A DNA stretch of 64,000 bases, taken from NCBI RefSeq assembly GCF_013359905.1, contig NZ_JABMCC010000105.1:186001-250000 (forward strand). Reading direction: 5' to 3'. Positions within the stretch are counted from its first letter, which is position 1. Each line of letters begins with the position of its first letter. Made by a program: the position numbers and the translations under genes. Positions 1-7,730 of this stretch are shown here, piece by piece. A model generated the notes under the pieces. The model did no database searches, was not told the origin of the DNA, and saw only the letters and a list, made by a program, of their open reading frames with translations. The stretch comes from Paenibacillus taichungensis (GTDB taxonomy: Bacteria > Bacillota > Bacilli > Paenibacillales > Paenibacillaceae).

Positions 1-654
1 GGTAACAAGCAGCGTGTGCTCGTCTCCGAACTGGCCGGACAAAGTAACATTGTGTCCAAAGCACAGGAACTGGGTCTTGAATTTGATCCAAGCAGTGCCA
101 ATTCACGTCAGATCATTGAGAAAATCAAAGATCTGGAACATCAGGGTTATCAGTTCGAAGGCGCTGATGCCTCTCTTGAATTGTTGATCCGTGAAGCCAA
201 CGGTGACATGAAAGAATTATTTACCTTTGAATCGTTCAAGATGCTTGTTGAAAAAGCGGCTGGCAAGTCAGTTGTTTCGGAAGCCTTTGTTAAACTTAAC
301 GTAGGTGGAACAAGTGCGTATACCGCAGCTGAAGGCAACGGTCCGGTCAACGCACTGGATAACGCACTTCGGAAAGCACTTGTGCAGTACTTCCCTTCCC
401 TTGCCAACATGCATCTGTCCGACTATAAAGTACGTGTTCTGGATGAAAAAGATGCTACTGCCGCGAAGGTTCGTGTATTAATTGAATCCAAAAACACAGA
501 AAACACCTGGAATACGGTCGGTGTATCCGAGAACGTGATTGAAGCGAGTTGGGAAGCTCTCGTACACAGTTTCCGTTATGCCCTTCTTCAAGAAAAATTG
601 CAGGACGAGCCTGATGTAGTCAACATTCCAGCTCACGGTCTAAGCAACCATTAA
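1..654 (+). CDS. cimA: (R)-citramalate synthase, C-terminal part (cut by window edge)
   Basis: The reading frame is open from base 1, so the start and the catalytic TIM barrel lie outside the window. What remains is the end of the barrel/linker (motif VLVSELAGQSN) and the whole C-terminal LeuA-type regulatory dimerisation domain, about 217 residues. The family condenses pyruvate and acetyl-CoA to citramalate, the threonine-independent route to 2-oxobutanoate and isoleucine. The linker resembles CimA more than LeuA, but a 2-isopropylmalate synthase paralogue cannot be fully excluded from this fragment. The gene ends in TAA and is followed at once by a strong hairpin terminator, so it is the last gene of its transcript. 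Confidence 0.82.
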   Translation, partial: GNKQRVLVSELAGQSNIVSKAQELGLEFDPSSANSRQIIEKIKDLEHQGYQFEGADASLELLIREANGDMKELFTFESFKMLVEKAAGKSVVSEAFVKLNVGGTSAYTAAEGNGPVNALDNALRKALVQYFPSLANMHLSDYKVRVLDEKDATAAKVRVLIESKNTENTWNTVGVSENVIEASWEALVHSFRYALLQEKLQDEPDVVNIPAHGLSNH

Positions 655-675
655 TGCATATTTCCCGGAAAATAA

Positions 676-720
676 AAGAAGCGCCTGTTTCCAAAAACAT
701 TGGAAGACAGGCGCTTTTGC
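676..720. terminator. Bidirectional intrinsic terminator between cimA and tlpA-like gene
   Basis: Stem GCGCCTGT / ACAGGCGC (681-688 with 707-714), flanked by AAAAG on the left and CTTTTG on the right. It can stop both the plus-strand cimA transcript and the converging minus-strand gene. Confidence 0.85.
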
Positions 721-747
721 TTCTCGCTCGGCTAGCTTCTTGCTTGG

Positions 748-1299
748 TTAATCCGCAATTAACTCCTTGATTTTTCGCTCCAGCTCTTTCTCAGGCAAAA
801 TCCCCAAGATAATTTCCTGAACGACTCCTCGGGAATCAATCAGTACATTCGTTGGAAAAGCTAAACCGTTATATTTGGCATATGCTGTTCCGTCTTCATC
901 AAGCAGAATAGGGAACGTCAGTTTGTATTCATCTACAAAAGCTTTGGCATCTCTGATTTTGTCGTACGTGGTTACATTCACACCGTAGAGATCCAGTTTA
1001 TCCTTGTATTTTGCTGCCAATGTATTGAGCGCAGGAGCTTCTTGCTTGCACGGTTCACACCATGATGCCCAGAAACTGACGAAGATGGCCTTTTCCTTGG
1101 CTCCGCCTACAGAATAGGTTTTCCCATCCATGGCTTGCAAAGAGAACGCTGGTGCCAGTAAACCCGCTTTCGGCCCCGTCTCCGTGGGCATCGGCTCCTC
1201 CTGCTTAAACACAGCTGCGATTCCATTGTCTGCATTTTGAGCCAAAGCAATGCCCACCAGCAATACAACACCCAGCAGTATGTATATATTTCGTTTCAT
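748..1299 (-). CDS. TlpA/ResA-like membrane-anchored thiol-disulfide oxidoreductase
   Basis: About 183 residues. An uncleaved N-terminal membrane anchor (residues 5-20) is followed by a thioredoxin/AhpC-TSA fold with the redox motif WCEPC (Cys81, Cys84) and a cis-Pro region near FPTNVLID. Such proteins face outside and reduce disulfides, for instance in apocytochrome c maturation or spore envelope formation; the exact partner cannot be told here. The ATG at 1299 was chosen because an AGGGTGG ribosome site lies just upstream; a longer frame to 1380 has no good site. It is transcribed away from the JAMM gene, from a shared promoter region. Confidence 0.88.
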   Translation of the reverse strand: MKRNIYILLGVVLLVGIALAQNADNGIAAVFKQEEPMPTETGPKAGLLAPAFSLQAMDGKTYSVGGAKEKAIFVSFWASWCEPCKQEAPALNTLAAKYKDKLDLYGVNVTTYDKIRDAKAFVDEYKLTFPILLDEDGTAYAKYNGLAFPTNVLIDSRGVVQEIILGILPEKELERKIKELIAD

Positions 1300-1380
1300 G
1301 ACCAGCCACCCTTTTGTATAATCAAACATATCGAGATTTACGCTTTTATAACATGTGAGATATTTCAAGCTCTCTCTCAT

Positions 1381-1411
1381 ATTGTACCCTTTTCCTTTAA
1401 AATTTTACAAT
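1381..1411. promoter_or_regulatory. Symmetric divergent promoter (tlpA-like / JAMM gene)
   Basis: ATTGTA at 1381-1386 and TACAAT at 1406-1411 mirror each other. Read minus: -35 TTGTAA (1405-1410), 18-base spacer, -10 TACAAT (1381-1386). Read plus: -35 TTGTAC (1382-1387), 18-base spacer, -10 TACAAT (1406-1411). Both directions face a gene start. Confidence 0.5.
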
Positions 1412-1432
1412 CCGAGTCACACAAAATAAAAT

Positions 1433-1461
1433 AAAAAAGGACTCCTGCCGAAGCAGGAGCC
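1433..1461 (-). terminator. Minus-strand terminator beyond the JAMM gene
   Basis: Stem CTCCTGC / GCAGGAG (1442-1448 with 1453-1459), loop CGAA, plus a GG/CC extension. On the minus strand it is followed by six U. The only minus-strand transcript that reaches it comes from the amtB-DUF294-exonuclease operon, after crossing the JAMM gene in antisense. Read on the plus strand it is a hairpin in the JAMM leader with no U run. Confidence 0.7.
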
Positions 1462-1483
1462 AAAGAGAGAGGGGTGAATACAA

Positions 1484-1972
1484 ATGGCAGCACTTCACGG
1501 GCAGCAAAACACCTTCTACATCCCTTCCTTCGTAGAGCAGGAGATGTCTAAGTACATGTTTGCTTCGCTGCCGCTGGAAGCCTGCGGGGTTGTGCTGGGT
1601 GAAGCCGCAGCGGGCGGCATACGAATCAGTCGGTTTCAGCCCATTCGTAACGTAGCGCCTGACCCGCTGCACCATTTCGCATTGGAAGATGCAGAATGGA
1701 TCCGATGTGTGTTCAATGAGCCGCAACTTATCGGGCTCTTTCACTCCCACCCTCGAACCACTCCCATACCTTCCAATGAGGATCTGCGCAACCTACCGAT
1801 TTTCGCTGGACTACTCCAGCTCTATTTTATAGGCTCACCAGACCTTACAGCTGACACACAATCAAAGATGCTTCTAAATGGTTATCAAATTCATTCAAAT
1901 GTTGATTCGAGCATTGTAACGAGCCTCGGCCAACCATACAGCTTACAGCCCACCCCACTATGCGTGACTTAA
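1484..1972 (+). CDS. JAMM/MPN (Mov34, M67) metallopeptidase-like protein
   Basis: About 162 residues. The JAMM zinc signature is complete: Glu32 in LEACG, HSHP at 87-90 (His87, His89), Ser97 and Asp100. Bacterial JAMM proteins cut isopeptide-like bonds, often on ubiquitin-like sulfur carriers such as ThiS/MoaD-type proteins; no such carrier gene is next to it, so the substrate is unknown. Start ATG 1484 has GAGAGGGGTG 7 bases upstream. The 3' end overlaps the exonuclease gene on the other strand by 15 bases. The whole gene lies between that gene's stop and the terminator at 1433-1461. Confidence 0.82.
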   Translation: MAALHGQQNTFYIPSFVEQEMSKYMFASLPLEACGVVLGEAAAGGIRISRFQPIRNVAPDPLHHFALEDAEWIRCVFNEPQLIGLFHSHPRTTPIPSNEDLRNLPIFAGLLQLYFIGSPDLTADTQSKMLLNGYQIHSNVDSSIVTSLGQPYSLQPTPLCVT

Positions 1973-2695
1973 CTGGGTGTACAGATCACCCAATGTTTCT
2001 ACATTTTTGCGAGACATATCCTCCAGATAACAGGACCAAAGCTGTGCAGTCATTTTAGCGTCCTCCAAAGCGTGGTGGCGCCCATAGATGGGAATGCCTT
2101 TGGATTCCAGCAATTCATCCAGTCCATAACCAGGCCTACTCGGCTCAAGCCAACGTGCCAGCATCATCGTATCGATGAGCCGGTGCGTTAACCTTACTTT
2201 GGATGTCCGCCACAAGGCCGCATTCAGAAAAGCCCGATCATGCGCGCTTGCATGAGCAACCAGTACACTTCCACCAACAAAAGACATGAAGTCATGCAAG
2301 CCTTCCAGCAGCGACGGAGCATCCATCGTCATTTGCTGTGTAATTCCTGTCAGTTCCGTAATGTGTTCCGGAACGGAGACTTTGGACTGAACCAAGGTAT
2401 AGAACTGCTCATTATCCAGCATCACACCACCATTAATTCGCACCGCCCCAAAGGAAAGGATCTCATCCCCGTGCTGGGGAGAGAAGCCCGTCGTTTCCAG
2501 ATCAAATACGACAGCATTCAATTCATTCAAGGGCGTGTGCAGCACCTCGGGTCTGCGCTGTTCTCTCATCATCGAACGGATAAACGCCATATGTTGCGCC
2601 GTAGGGGCTCCCATTATGGAAGCGATGGCGGAAGGAACCCCTCCCTGGCGCAGCGAATTCCAGAATCCAGTATTGCCCCTTGCCGGCTCTCTCAT
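1958..2695 (-). CDS. DnaQ-like DEDDh 3'-5' exonuclease
   Basis: About 245 residues. A 60-residue N-terminal extension rich in basic and small residues precedes the RNase T/DnaQ fold. ExoI motif FDLETTG (Asp65, Glu67), ExoII around the middle (AHASAHDRAF) and ExoIIIε HALEDA give the DEDDh set, so it should be active on single-stranded DNA or RNA ends. It is not the replicative PolC proofreading domain, being free-standing. Its ATG overlaps the stop of the DUF294 gene by 4 bases (ATGA), which implies translational coupling. Exonuclease-DUF294 pairs, adjacent or fused, are known in other bacteria, sometimes beside transporter genes. Confidence 0.85.
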   Translation of the reverse strand: MREPARGNTGFWNSLRQGGVPSAIASIMGAPTAQHMAFIRSMMREQRRPEVLHTPLNELNAVVFDLETTGFSPQHGDEILSFGAVRINGGVMLDNEQFYTLVQSKVSVPEHITELTGITQQMTMDAPSLLEGLHDFMSFVGGSVLVAHASAHDRAFLNAALWRTSKVRLTHRLIDTMMLARWLEPSRPGYGLDELLESKGIPIYGRHHALEDAKMTAQLWSCYLEDMSRKNVETLGDLYTQLSHA

Positions 2696-3780
2696 GGACG
2701 TCTCCTTTCTGCAAAACGAAGTTGTCTTTGCAGCGCACGATGTACTCGCCGCACCAACCCTAACGTATCCCTTAGTTCATAAAGCATTTGTTTTTCCTTC
2801 AACTGTTTCTCATTCAGAAAACCACCGCTATGCTGCAACCCTTGTTTCAACACAATGGGTGTACTGCGGCGCAGCTTCAAAGCCGTCATAAATGCACGCT
2901 GAGCTGCATCCAGCAGAGTAAATGGAACTGCTTCGAGTGACACCAACCTCTGAATTCTCTTCAGCGTGGACGTTTCTTTGATACCATGCTGTAAAGCCAG
3001 AAAACGCGCACTGTTCACCAGAGGAATATACAAGCCGTATTTCACATCAAATCCACCTGCATGTTCACCGAATCGTTCCGTTACGACCCTTCCAAGAATG
3101 TTCAGTGTCGCCTTGTGTTTAACGGTATTGCGCAACACAGCATCGGAAAGATCAGGAAGCGATCTGAACCCTTCATAAAATGCAGAAATCCATTCCTCCG
3201 CGAGTTCTGGCTCACCTGCAACAAAGCGCATGTCTGAAGCGATAATTAGATTGCGAACCGGCTCCCATGACAGGTCCGATCCCCATGTTTTCAGTTGTTC
3301 CTTCCAGGATTCCAGCGTTTTCCTCCATAAAGGCTCTGAACACATCACTTTGCCTTCACATTTGGCGTAACCAAGTGCCTCCAACATATCGGTCATTCGA
3401 AGTCCGAGTTCAGCGAAATATGCCTCTTTCCCCTCATGAGGGAAATCGCTGATAATCATGCCATTATCCTGATCACTCCATAACGTCGCTTCTTGCCTGC
3501 CGGAACTGCCAAAAACGATAAAGGCATAGGGGACGGGAGGTCGGCCTAAGCCTTCCTCTACCATCCCCTGGATGCATAACTCTACTGCTCGCCGAGCAAC
3601 CCGGTCATGCAGTTCATTTACCGTCTGGTACCATTCAATCGGCGACAAGGAAGCGGACAACAGTTCCTGGAGCTCATTCTGCAATATCACACGTGCCTGG
3701 CGCAGTTCTTGAGAAGATGCCGCACCATCTATTCCCTGATAGGACCAGGATTGATTTATATACGGGATGGGTTCCATCAT
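2692..3780 (-). CDS. DUF294-type nucleotidyltransferase-like protein (GlnD-related fold)
   Basis: About 362 residues. An N-terminal helical region (1-80) is followed by the nucleotidyltransferase motif GSSGRQE near 91-97 and DQD at 103-105, then a DUF294 C-terminal helical domain with DVKYGLYIPLVNSARFLAL. The NT domain belongs to the Pol beta superfamily and resembles that of GlnD, the PII uridylyltransferase. CBS and cyclic-nucleotide domains that often accompany DUF294 are missing. The ATG at 3780 has AAGGAGG 6 bases upstream; an in-frame TTG at 3810 has none. It sits 39 bases after amtB and overlaps the exonuclease, so it probably acts with the ammonium transporter operon. Transferred group and target are unknown. 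Confidence 0.8.
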   Translation of the reverse strand: MMEPIPYINQSWSYQGIDGAASSQELRQARVILQNELQELLSASLSPIEWYQTVNELHDRVARRAVELCIQGMVEEGLGRPPVPYAFIVFGSSGRQEATLWSDQDNGMIISDFPHEGKEAYFAELGLRMTDMLEALGYAKCEGKVMCSEPLWRKTLESWKEQLKTWGSDLSWEPVRNLIIASDMRFVAGEPELAEEWISAFYEGFRSLPDLSDAVLRNTVKHKATLNILGRVVTERFGEHAGGFDVKYGLYIPLVNSARFLALQHGIKETSTLKRIQRLVSLEAVPFTLLDAAQRAFMTALKLRRSTPIVLKQGLQHSGGFLNEKQLKEKQMLYELRDTLGLVRRVHRALQRQLRFAERRRP

Positions 3781-3819
3781 GTCCAGCCTCCTTGAAGCAT
3801 GATTCAGCAATCATTCCTC

Positions 3820-5220
3820 TTAGGAGCTGAACGTACCGCCATTGGATTTAGTTTCTACATTTTTCATTTGTTCAGGGTACCCGTAAGTACCATGCTCACT
3901 TAAATCCAGACCCATTGTTTCTTCTTCTTCCGTTACACGGATACCCATGACAGCTTTCATACCACCAAGAATAATGAAGGACATGATCAGTACGAAGGCA
4001 AATGCGCCTGCCAGACCCAGAAGCTGAACGCCCAGTTGGTGGAAACCGCCACCGTAGAACAATCCCGCTTGACCTACACCTGCATTCTCAGCAAGTTCTG
4101 GTGTTGCGAACAGACCTGTGGAGATCGCTCCCCACATACCAGCAATACCATGTACAGAGAAAGCATAGATTGGATCGTCAATTCCTTTACGTTCAAAGAA
4201 TTGAGCAGTGAAGAATGTGATAATCCCTGCCAGAGCACCAATAACCAACGCTGCCCATGGTTCTACGAAAGCACAAGCACCTGTGATGGCAACGAGTGCC
4301 GCAAGCACGCCGTTCAGCATGCTCGGAATATCGGATTTACCCAATACAGCCCATGAGATCAACAGTGCCGCAACACCACCAGCAGCCGCAGCTACGTTTG
4401 TAGTCAATGCTACATAACCGAAGAATCCATCACCCATGGCAGATAATGTACTACCTGGGTTGAAACCGAACCAACCGATCCATAGGATAATTACACCAAG
4501 TACGGAGTAAACTTGGTTATGACCTGGAATGATGTTAGGTTTACCATCTTTGTTATATTTGCCGATACGTGGCTTCAACAAGATAGTAGCTACCAGTGCA
4601 GCAGTTGCACCCGTCAAGTGGACAACCGTCGAACCTGCAAAGTCTTGCATACCAAGCTCAGCCAACCAGCCGCCGCCCCATACCCAGTGAGCAACAACCG
4701 GATACATGATAATGGTATACAACGTACCGAAAACGATATATACACTCATCTTTGCACGTTCAGCCATACCACCGCAGGCGATGGCCAGGGATACTGCCGC
4801 AAAGGCAAGGTGGAATACAAACTTAATTGTTAGCGGAACATCAGAAAAGGCCAATGATTCGAAAGAAGCCGCCATTCCGTCCCCACTCAGGAAAAATCCA
4901 GTTGTTCCGAAGAAACTGTTACCATTACCGAAACCAAGACCGAAGCCTAGAGCCCAGAAGGCAATAACCGATATTCCCAATGTTAGGATTGTTTTACCCG
5001 CAATGTGCCCTGCGTTTTTCATTCGAGTCGAACCCGCTTCAAGTAAAGCAAATCCCCCTTGCATCAGGAAAACCAGCACAACAGCCAGAAACGTAAAGGC
5101 TGAGTTCAGGCCGCTTTGAAGCTCGATGTTAGTCGGCCCCTCCGCAGCTGCAAATGCGCTGACCGGGAAAGCCAATAAAGTAAGCATTATTAACACCGAA
5201 ACCAACCATTTCTTTCTCAT
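3820..5220 (-). CDS. amtB: Ammonium transporter (Amt family)
   Basis: About 466 residues with a signal-like first hydrophobic segment and some eleven further membrane helices. Family motifs are plain: GFALLEAGSTRMKN, WALGFGLGFG, HLTGATAALVA, FGFNPGSTLS and the twin-His helix region with FSVHGIAGMWG. It imports ammonium across the cell membrane when nitrogen is short. In many genomes a PII gene (glnK) follows; here a DUF294 nucleotidyltransferase and an exonuclease follow instead. ATG 5220 was chosen over the GTG at 5229 because AGAGGGAG lies 8 bases before it. The upstream region has a -35/-10 pair and a GlnR/TnrA box, so nitrogen control is expected. Confidence 0.95.
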   Translation of the reverse strand: MRKKWLVSVLIMLTLLAFPVSAFAAAEGPTNIELQSGLNSAFTFLAVVLVFLMQGGFALLEAGSTRMKNAGHIAGKTILTLGISVIAFWALGFGLGFGNGNSFFGTTGFFLSGDGMAASFESLAFSDVPLTIKFVFHLAFAAVSLAIACGGMAERAKMSVYIVFGTLYTIIMYPVVAHWVWGGGWLAELGMQDFAGSTVVHLTGATAALVATILLKPRIGKYNKDGKPNIIPGHNQVYSVLGVIILWIGWFGFNPGSTLSAMGDGFFGYVALTTNVAAAAGGVAALLISWAVLGKSDIPSMLNGVLAALVAITGACAFVEPWAALVIGALAGIITFFTAQFFERKGIDDPIYAFSVHGIAGMWGAISTGLFATPELAENAGVGQAGLFYGGGFHQLGVQLLGLAGAFAFVLIMSFIILGGMKAVMGIRVTEEEETMGLDLSEHGTYGYPEQMKNVETKSNGGTFSS

Positions 5221-5238
5221 ATACCCCACTCCCTCTTA

Positions 5239-5255
5239 TGTTAAGTTTCTTCACA
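5239..5255 (-). promoter_or_regulatory. GlnR/TnrA box upstream of amtB
   Basis: TGTTAAGTTTCTTCACA matches TGTNA-N7-TNACA exactly. It lies between the -10 element (5277-5282) and the start codon, about +15 to +32, a position expected to repress or road-block transcription, as GlnR does under nitrogen excess. Confidence 0.75.
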
Positions 5256-5276
5256 TATCGTGAAACTCTTAATGCC

Positions 5277-5306
5277 ATTATAAGCAGAAGACAGGAAAGT
5301 TGACAA
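5277..5306 (-). promoter_or_regulatory. amtB promoter
   Basis: On the minus strand: -35 TTGTCA (5301-5306), 18-base spacer, -10 TATAAT (5277-5282), start expected near 5270. A sigma-A type promoter. Confidence 0.7.
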
Positions 5307-5441
5307 GAGTATTTTCATCAAAAATGAAAAATATTTCTGGGAATAAAGTCTTACGTCTTTTTCTTGCACTTAAGTACATATTCATGTCCTATGAGTACAT
5401 AGATATAGAAACGCAGCATGACTGCCGCCAAAGCGTAACGT

Positions 5442-5471
5442 TTGACTGTATGGTTAAAGATCATGTATCAT
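5442..5471 (+). promoter_or_regulatory. MerR gene promoter
   Basis: -35 TTGACT (5442-5447), 18-base spacer, -10 TATCAT (5466-5471). Long spacers are common at MerR-controlled promoters. The leader to the chosen start is about 97 bases. Confidence 0.5.
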
Positions 5472-5574
5472 AACTATTAGTAAGAAAAAAATTGGGCGGG
5501 TTATGCAAAGCCGCAACTGGAATCTACAATTCCCTACATTTGAACTTGCAAGCGAGGTGAATATCATTGGGGAT

Positions 5575-6003
5575 ATGAAATTGTTTCGGATTGGCGAACT
5601 TGCCAAAACTGCAGGTGTGAGCGAACGGACGATTGATTATTACACAAAGCTCGGTCTCATTGCTCCTGAAGAGCGTACAGAAAAAAACTATCGTCTTTAT
5701 AGTAATGAAACTTTAACCAGGCTCGAACGTATTGTACACATGAAACAAGAGAAGTATAGTCTCGACGAGATTAAGCAATCTCTTGAGAAGTGGAGTATGG
5801 TGAGCACGGAAGAACAGGTTGCCAGTAAACTGACAACATTGGAACTCCATGTGCAACAGCTTGAGCGAGAGGTAAATGAGCTTAAACCGCTGCTAGGCGA
5901 GATGAAACCTGTACAAGCACGTAAGATGATGGCCGGACTGCTCGCCAAAAGTGCTGGTACGATGGAAGCTTTAAAAATCTTGCTTGAGAACACCATGATG
6001 TAA
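5575..6003 (+). CDS. MerR-family transcriptional regulator
   Basis: About 142 residues. Winged HTH at the N terminus (KLFRIGELAKTAGVSERTI, DYYTKLGLIAPE), then a coiled-coil dimerisation helix (residues about 80-115). No C-terminal cysteine cluster is seen, so it is probably not a metal sensor. The HTH differs from GlnR/TnrA, so it is not the nitrogen regulator despite lying opposite amtB. Start is uncertain: ATG 5575 fits the family's usual N terminus; GTG 5557 and ATG 5503 are in frame. The next gene, a membrane zinc peptidase, begins 30 bases later and is likely co-transcribed. Confidence 0.85.
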   Translation: MKLFRIGELAKTAGVSERTIDYYTKLGLIAPEERTEKNYRLYSNETLTRLERIVHMKQEKYSLDEIKQSLEKWSMVSTEEQVASKLTTLELHVQQLEREVNELKPLLGEMKPVQARKMMAGLLAKSAGTMEALKILLENTMM

Positions 6004-6032
6004 CTTAATATTTAGAAAGCGGAGGAATGAAT

Positions 6033-6713
6033 ATGAGTTTTAATAACGGTATGTTCGTTTTGATCATTATCGCCTTTGTGCTCTCCTTGTGGGCGCAATT
6101 CCGCGTTAAGAGCACATTCAATCGTTGGTCTGATGTTAAAAACCTGAATGGAATGACCGGTTACGATGCTGCTCGTCATATGCTGGACTCTAACGGCCTA
6201 CACGACGTTCCTATTGAACCGGTGCGTGGAGCACTCTCCGATCACTACGATCCAATCAATCGTGTCGTGAGGTTGTCTGAGCCTGTATATTATGAAAACT
6301 CAATCTCGGCTGTCTCCGTTGCGTGCCATGAAGTTGGCCATGCGATCCAGCATAAGGAAAGTTATCCGATGTTGGCACTACGTCACCGGATTTTCCCGAT
6401 CGTCAACTTTGCATCCGGACTCGCACCCTTCTTGCTCATTGCCGGATTCATCTTTAATGCAATGAACCTAGTCGGAATTGGTATTATTTTCTTCTCCGTA
6501 ACCGTTGCGTTCCAACTCATTACGTTGCCGGTCGAGTTCAATGCTAGTAATCGTGCAAGAGAGATTATGGTATCGGAAGGTTATATCCGGAACGAAGAAG
6601 AAAGAGGCGTCGCCAAAGTACTGAATGCCGCAGCATTAACTTACGTCGCTGCAGCCTTAATCTCATTACTGGAACTGGTTCGTTACATCGGAATTTTCAA
6701 TAGCCGTGACTAA
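6033..6713 (+). CDS. Membrane zinc metallopeptidase, YugP type (Zn_peptidase_2)
   Basis: About 226 residues. One N-terminal membrane helix, then the zinc site CHEVGHAIQH (HExxH with a nearby third-ligand region EFNASNRA), two central hydrophobic segments and a C-terminal helix. This family of predicted membrane-bound peptidases is common in Firmicutes; substrates are poorly known. Of two ATGs (6027, 6033), the second lies 7 bases from GGAGG and is chosen. It forms a two-gene unit with the upstream MerR gene. Confidence 0.88.
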   Translation: MSFNNGMFVLIIIAFVLSLWAQFRVKSTFNRWSDVKNLNGMTGYDAARHMLDSNGLHDVPIEPVRGALSDHYDPINRVVRLSEPVYYENSISAVSVACHEVGHAIQHKESYPMLALRHRIFPIVNFASGLAPFLLIAGFIFNAMNLVGIGIIFFSVTVAFQLITLPVEFNASNRAREIMVSEGYIRNEEERGVAKVLNAAALTYVAAALISLLELVRYIGIFNSRD

Positions 6714-6730
6714 TTGAATACACAAACAAA

Positions 6731-6771
6731 AACAACAATACCCCACCGTTAATCGGATGGGGTATTGTTTT
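6731..6771. terminator. Bidirectional terminator (zinc peptidase / LysR)
   Basis: Stem ACAATACCCCA pairs with TGGGGTATTGT, with T-rich flanks on both sides. The LysR stop codon (6749-6751) lies in its loop. Confidence 0.85.
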
Positions 6772-7660
6772 GCTGTAAACCGAAATAATTAAGCAAGAAT
6801 GAACGAAATGACTGCGCAACAAGTGGAAGCTTGTCATCCGCGCGATGGATCAACCCAATCGTACGTGTCACTTTTGGATGAGAAATGGCTACATGCGCCG
6901 GTTGCAGCGGGTTCGTCTGGAAAAGGGCCATTTCCGGCAGCAAACTTACACCCATGCCGGCGGCAACCAGCCCACGAATGGTATCCGTCTCTTCACCTTC
7001 AAAAGCAATCTTGGGGGTAAACCCAGCTTCGAGACACGCGTGCCAAACAATCGGACGTAAAGAATACCCTTTGCTGAATAATACAAACTTATCATCTTTA
7101 AGTTGCTCTAACGCAATGCTCTCTTCACCGGCCAACGGATGATTGGGTGGAAGGATTGCATGCAGTTCTTCCGTAAGCACAATGTCTCCATCTACCTGGT
7201 CATGCTTTTCCGGAAATGGAGATATGAAGGCCAAGTCCACTTCAGCCGATAACACATCGCGAATGAGCGTTGGGAACATGCCTTGCTTGAATCTGAATTT
7301 GACGTTAGGATAACGCTGACGGAACGCTGCTACAACCGAAGGAATCAAGTGAATACCGAGACTGTGAGGAAAACCGATACGAATTTCACCATGCTCTGGG
7401 TCGAGAAACTCATGAACCTCACCGACCGCTTTGTCCAGATCTTTCAATATGCCTTCAACCCGTTTGCAAAAGAGCTGCCCGACTGCGGTCAACTGCAGAT
7501 TTCGCCCTTTTTGCATAAAGAGGTCTACTCCCAGTTCTTCCTCCAGCTGATGAATTTGACGACTCACCGCAGACTGCGCTACGTGCAATTCCTCCGCCGC
7601 CTGCGTAACATGCTCCTTCTGTGCCACTTTCAAAAAGTAATGCAACTGTCTTAATTCCAC
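6749..7660 (-). CDS. LysR-family regulator, GltC-like
   Basis: About 303 residues: N-terminal HTH (LRQLHYFLKVAQKEHVTQAA, then AVSRQI) and a type 2 periplasmic-binding-like effector domain. The N terminus, the segment around LDPEHGEIRIGFPHSLG and the motif GLVAAGMGVSLLPE closely follow Bacillus subtilis GltC, the activator of glutamate synthase that responds to 2-oxoglutarate and glutamate. No gltAB lies alongside, so the target is elsewhere or the protein is a paralogue. Start is a GTG: 7660 gives the GltC-like N terminus MELRQ; GTG 7666 is 4 bases from GGAGAG and is an alternative. Confidence 0.85.
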   Translation of the reverse strand: MELRQLHYFLKVAQKEHVTQAAEELHVAQSAVSRQIHQLEEELGVDLFMQKGRNLQLTAVGQLFCKRVEGILKDLDKAVGEVHEFLDPEHGEIRIGFPHSLGIHLIPSVVAAFRQRYPNVKFRFKQGMFPTLIRDVLSAEVDLAFISPFPEKHDQVDGDIVLTEELHAILPPNHPLAGEESIALEQLKDDKFVLFSKGYSLRPIVWHACLEAGFTPKIAFEGEETDTIRGLVAAGMGVSLLPEMALFQTNPLQPAHVAISHPKVTRTIGLIHRADDKLPLVAQSFRSFLLNYFGLQQNNTPSD

Positions 7661-7730
7661 TGCCACTGATCTCTCCAATCTACTATACCCTACTTATCCT
7701 TGATTGCATTCCGTCTTCAGACCAATCCGA

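Noticed and set aside
5503..5574. Longer MerR start at ATG 5503
   Set aside because: The added 24 residues do not look like MerR sequence and the ribosome site is poor.
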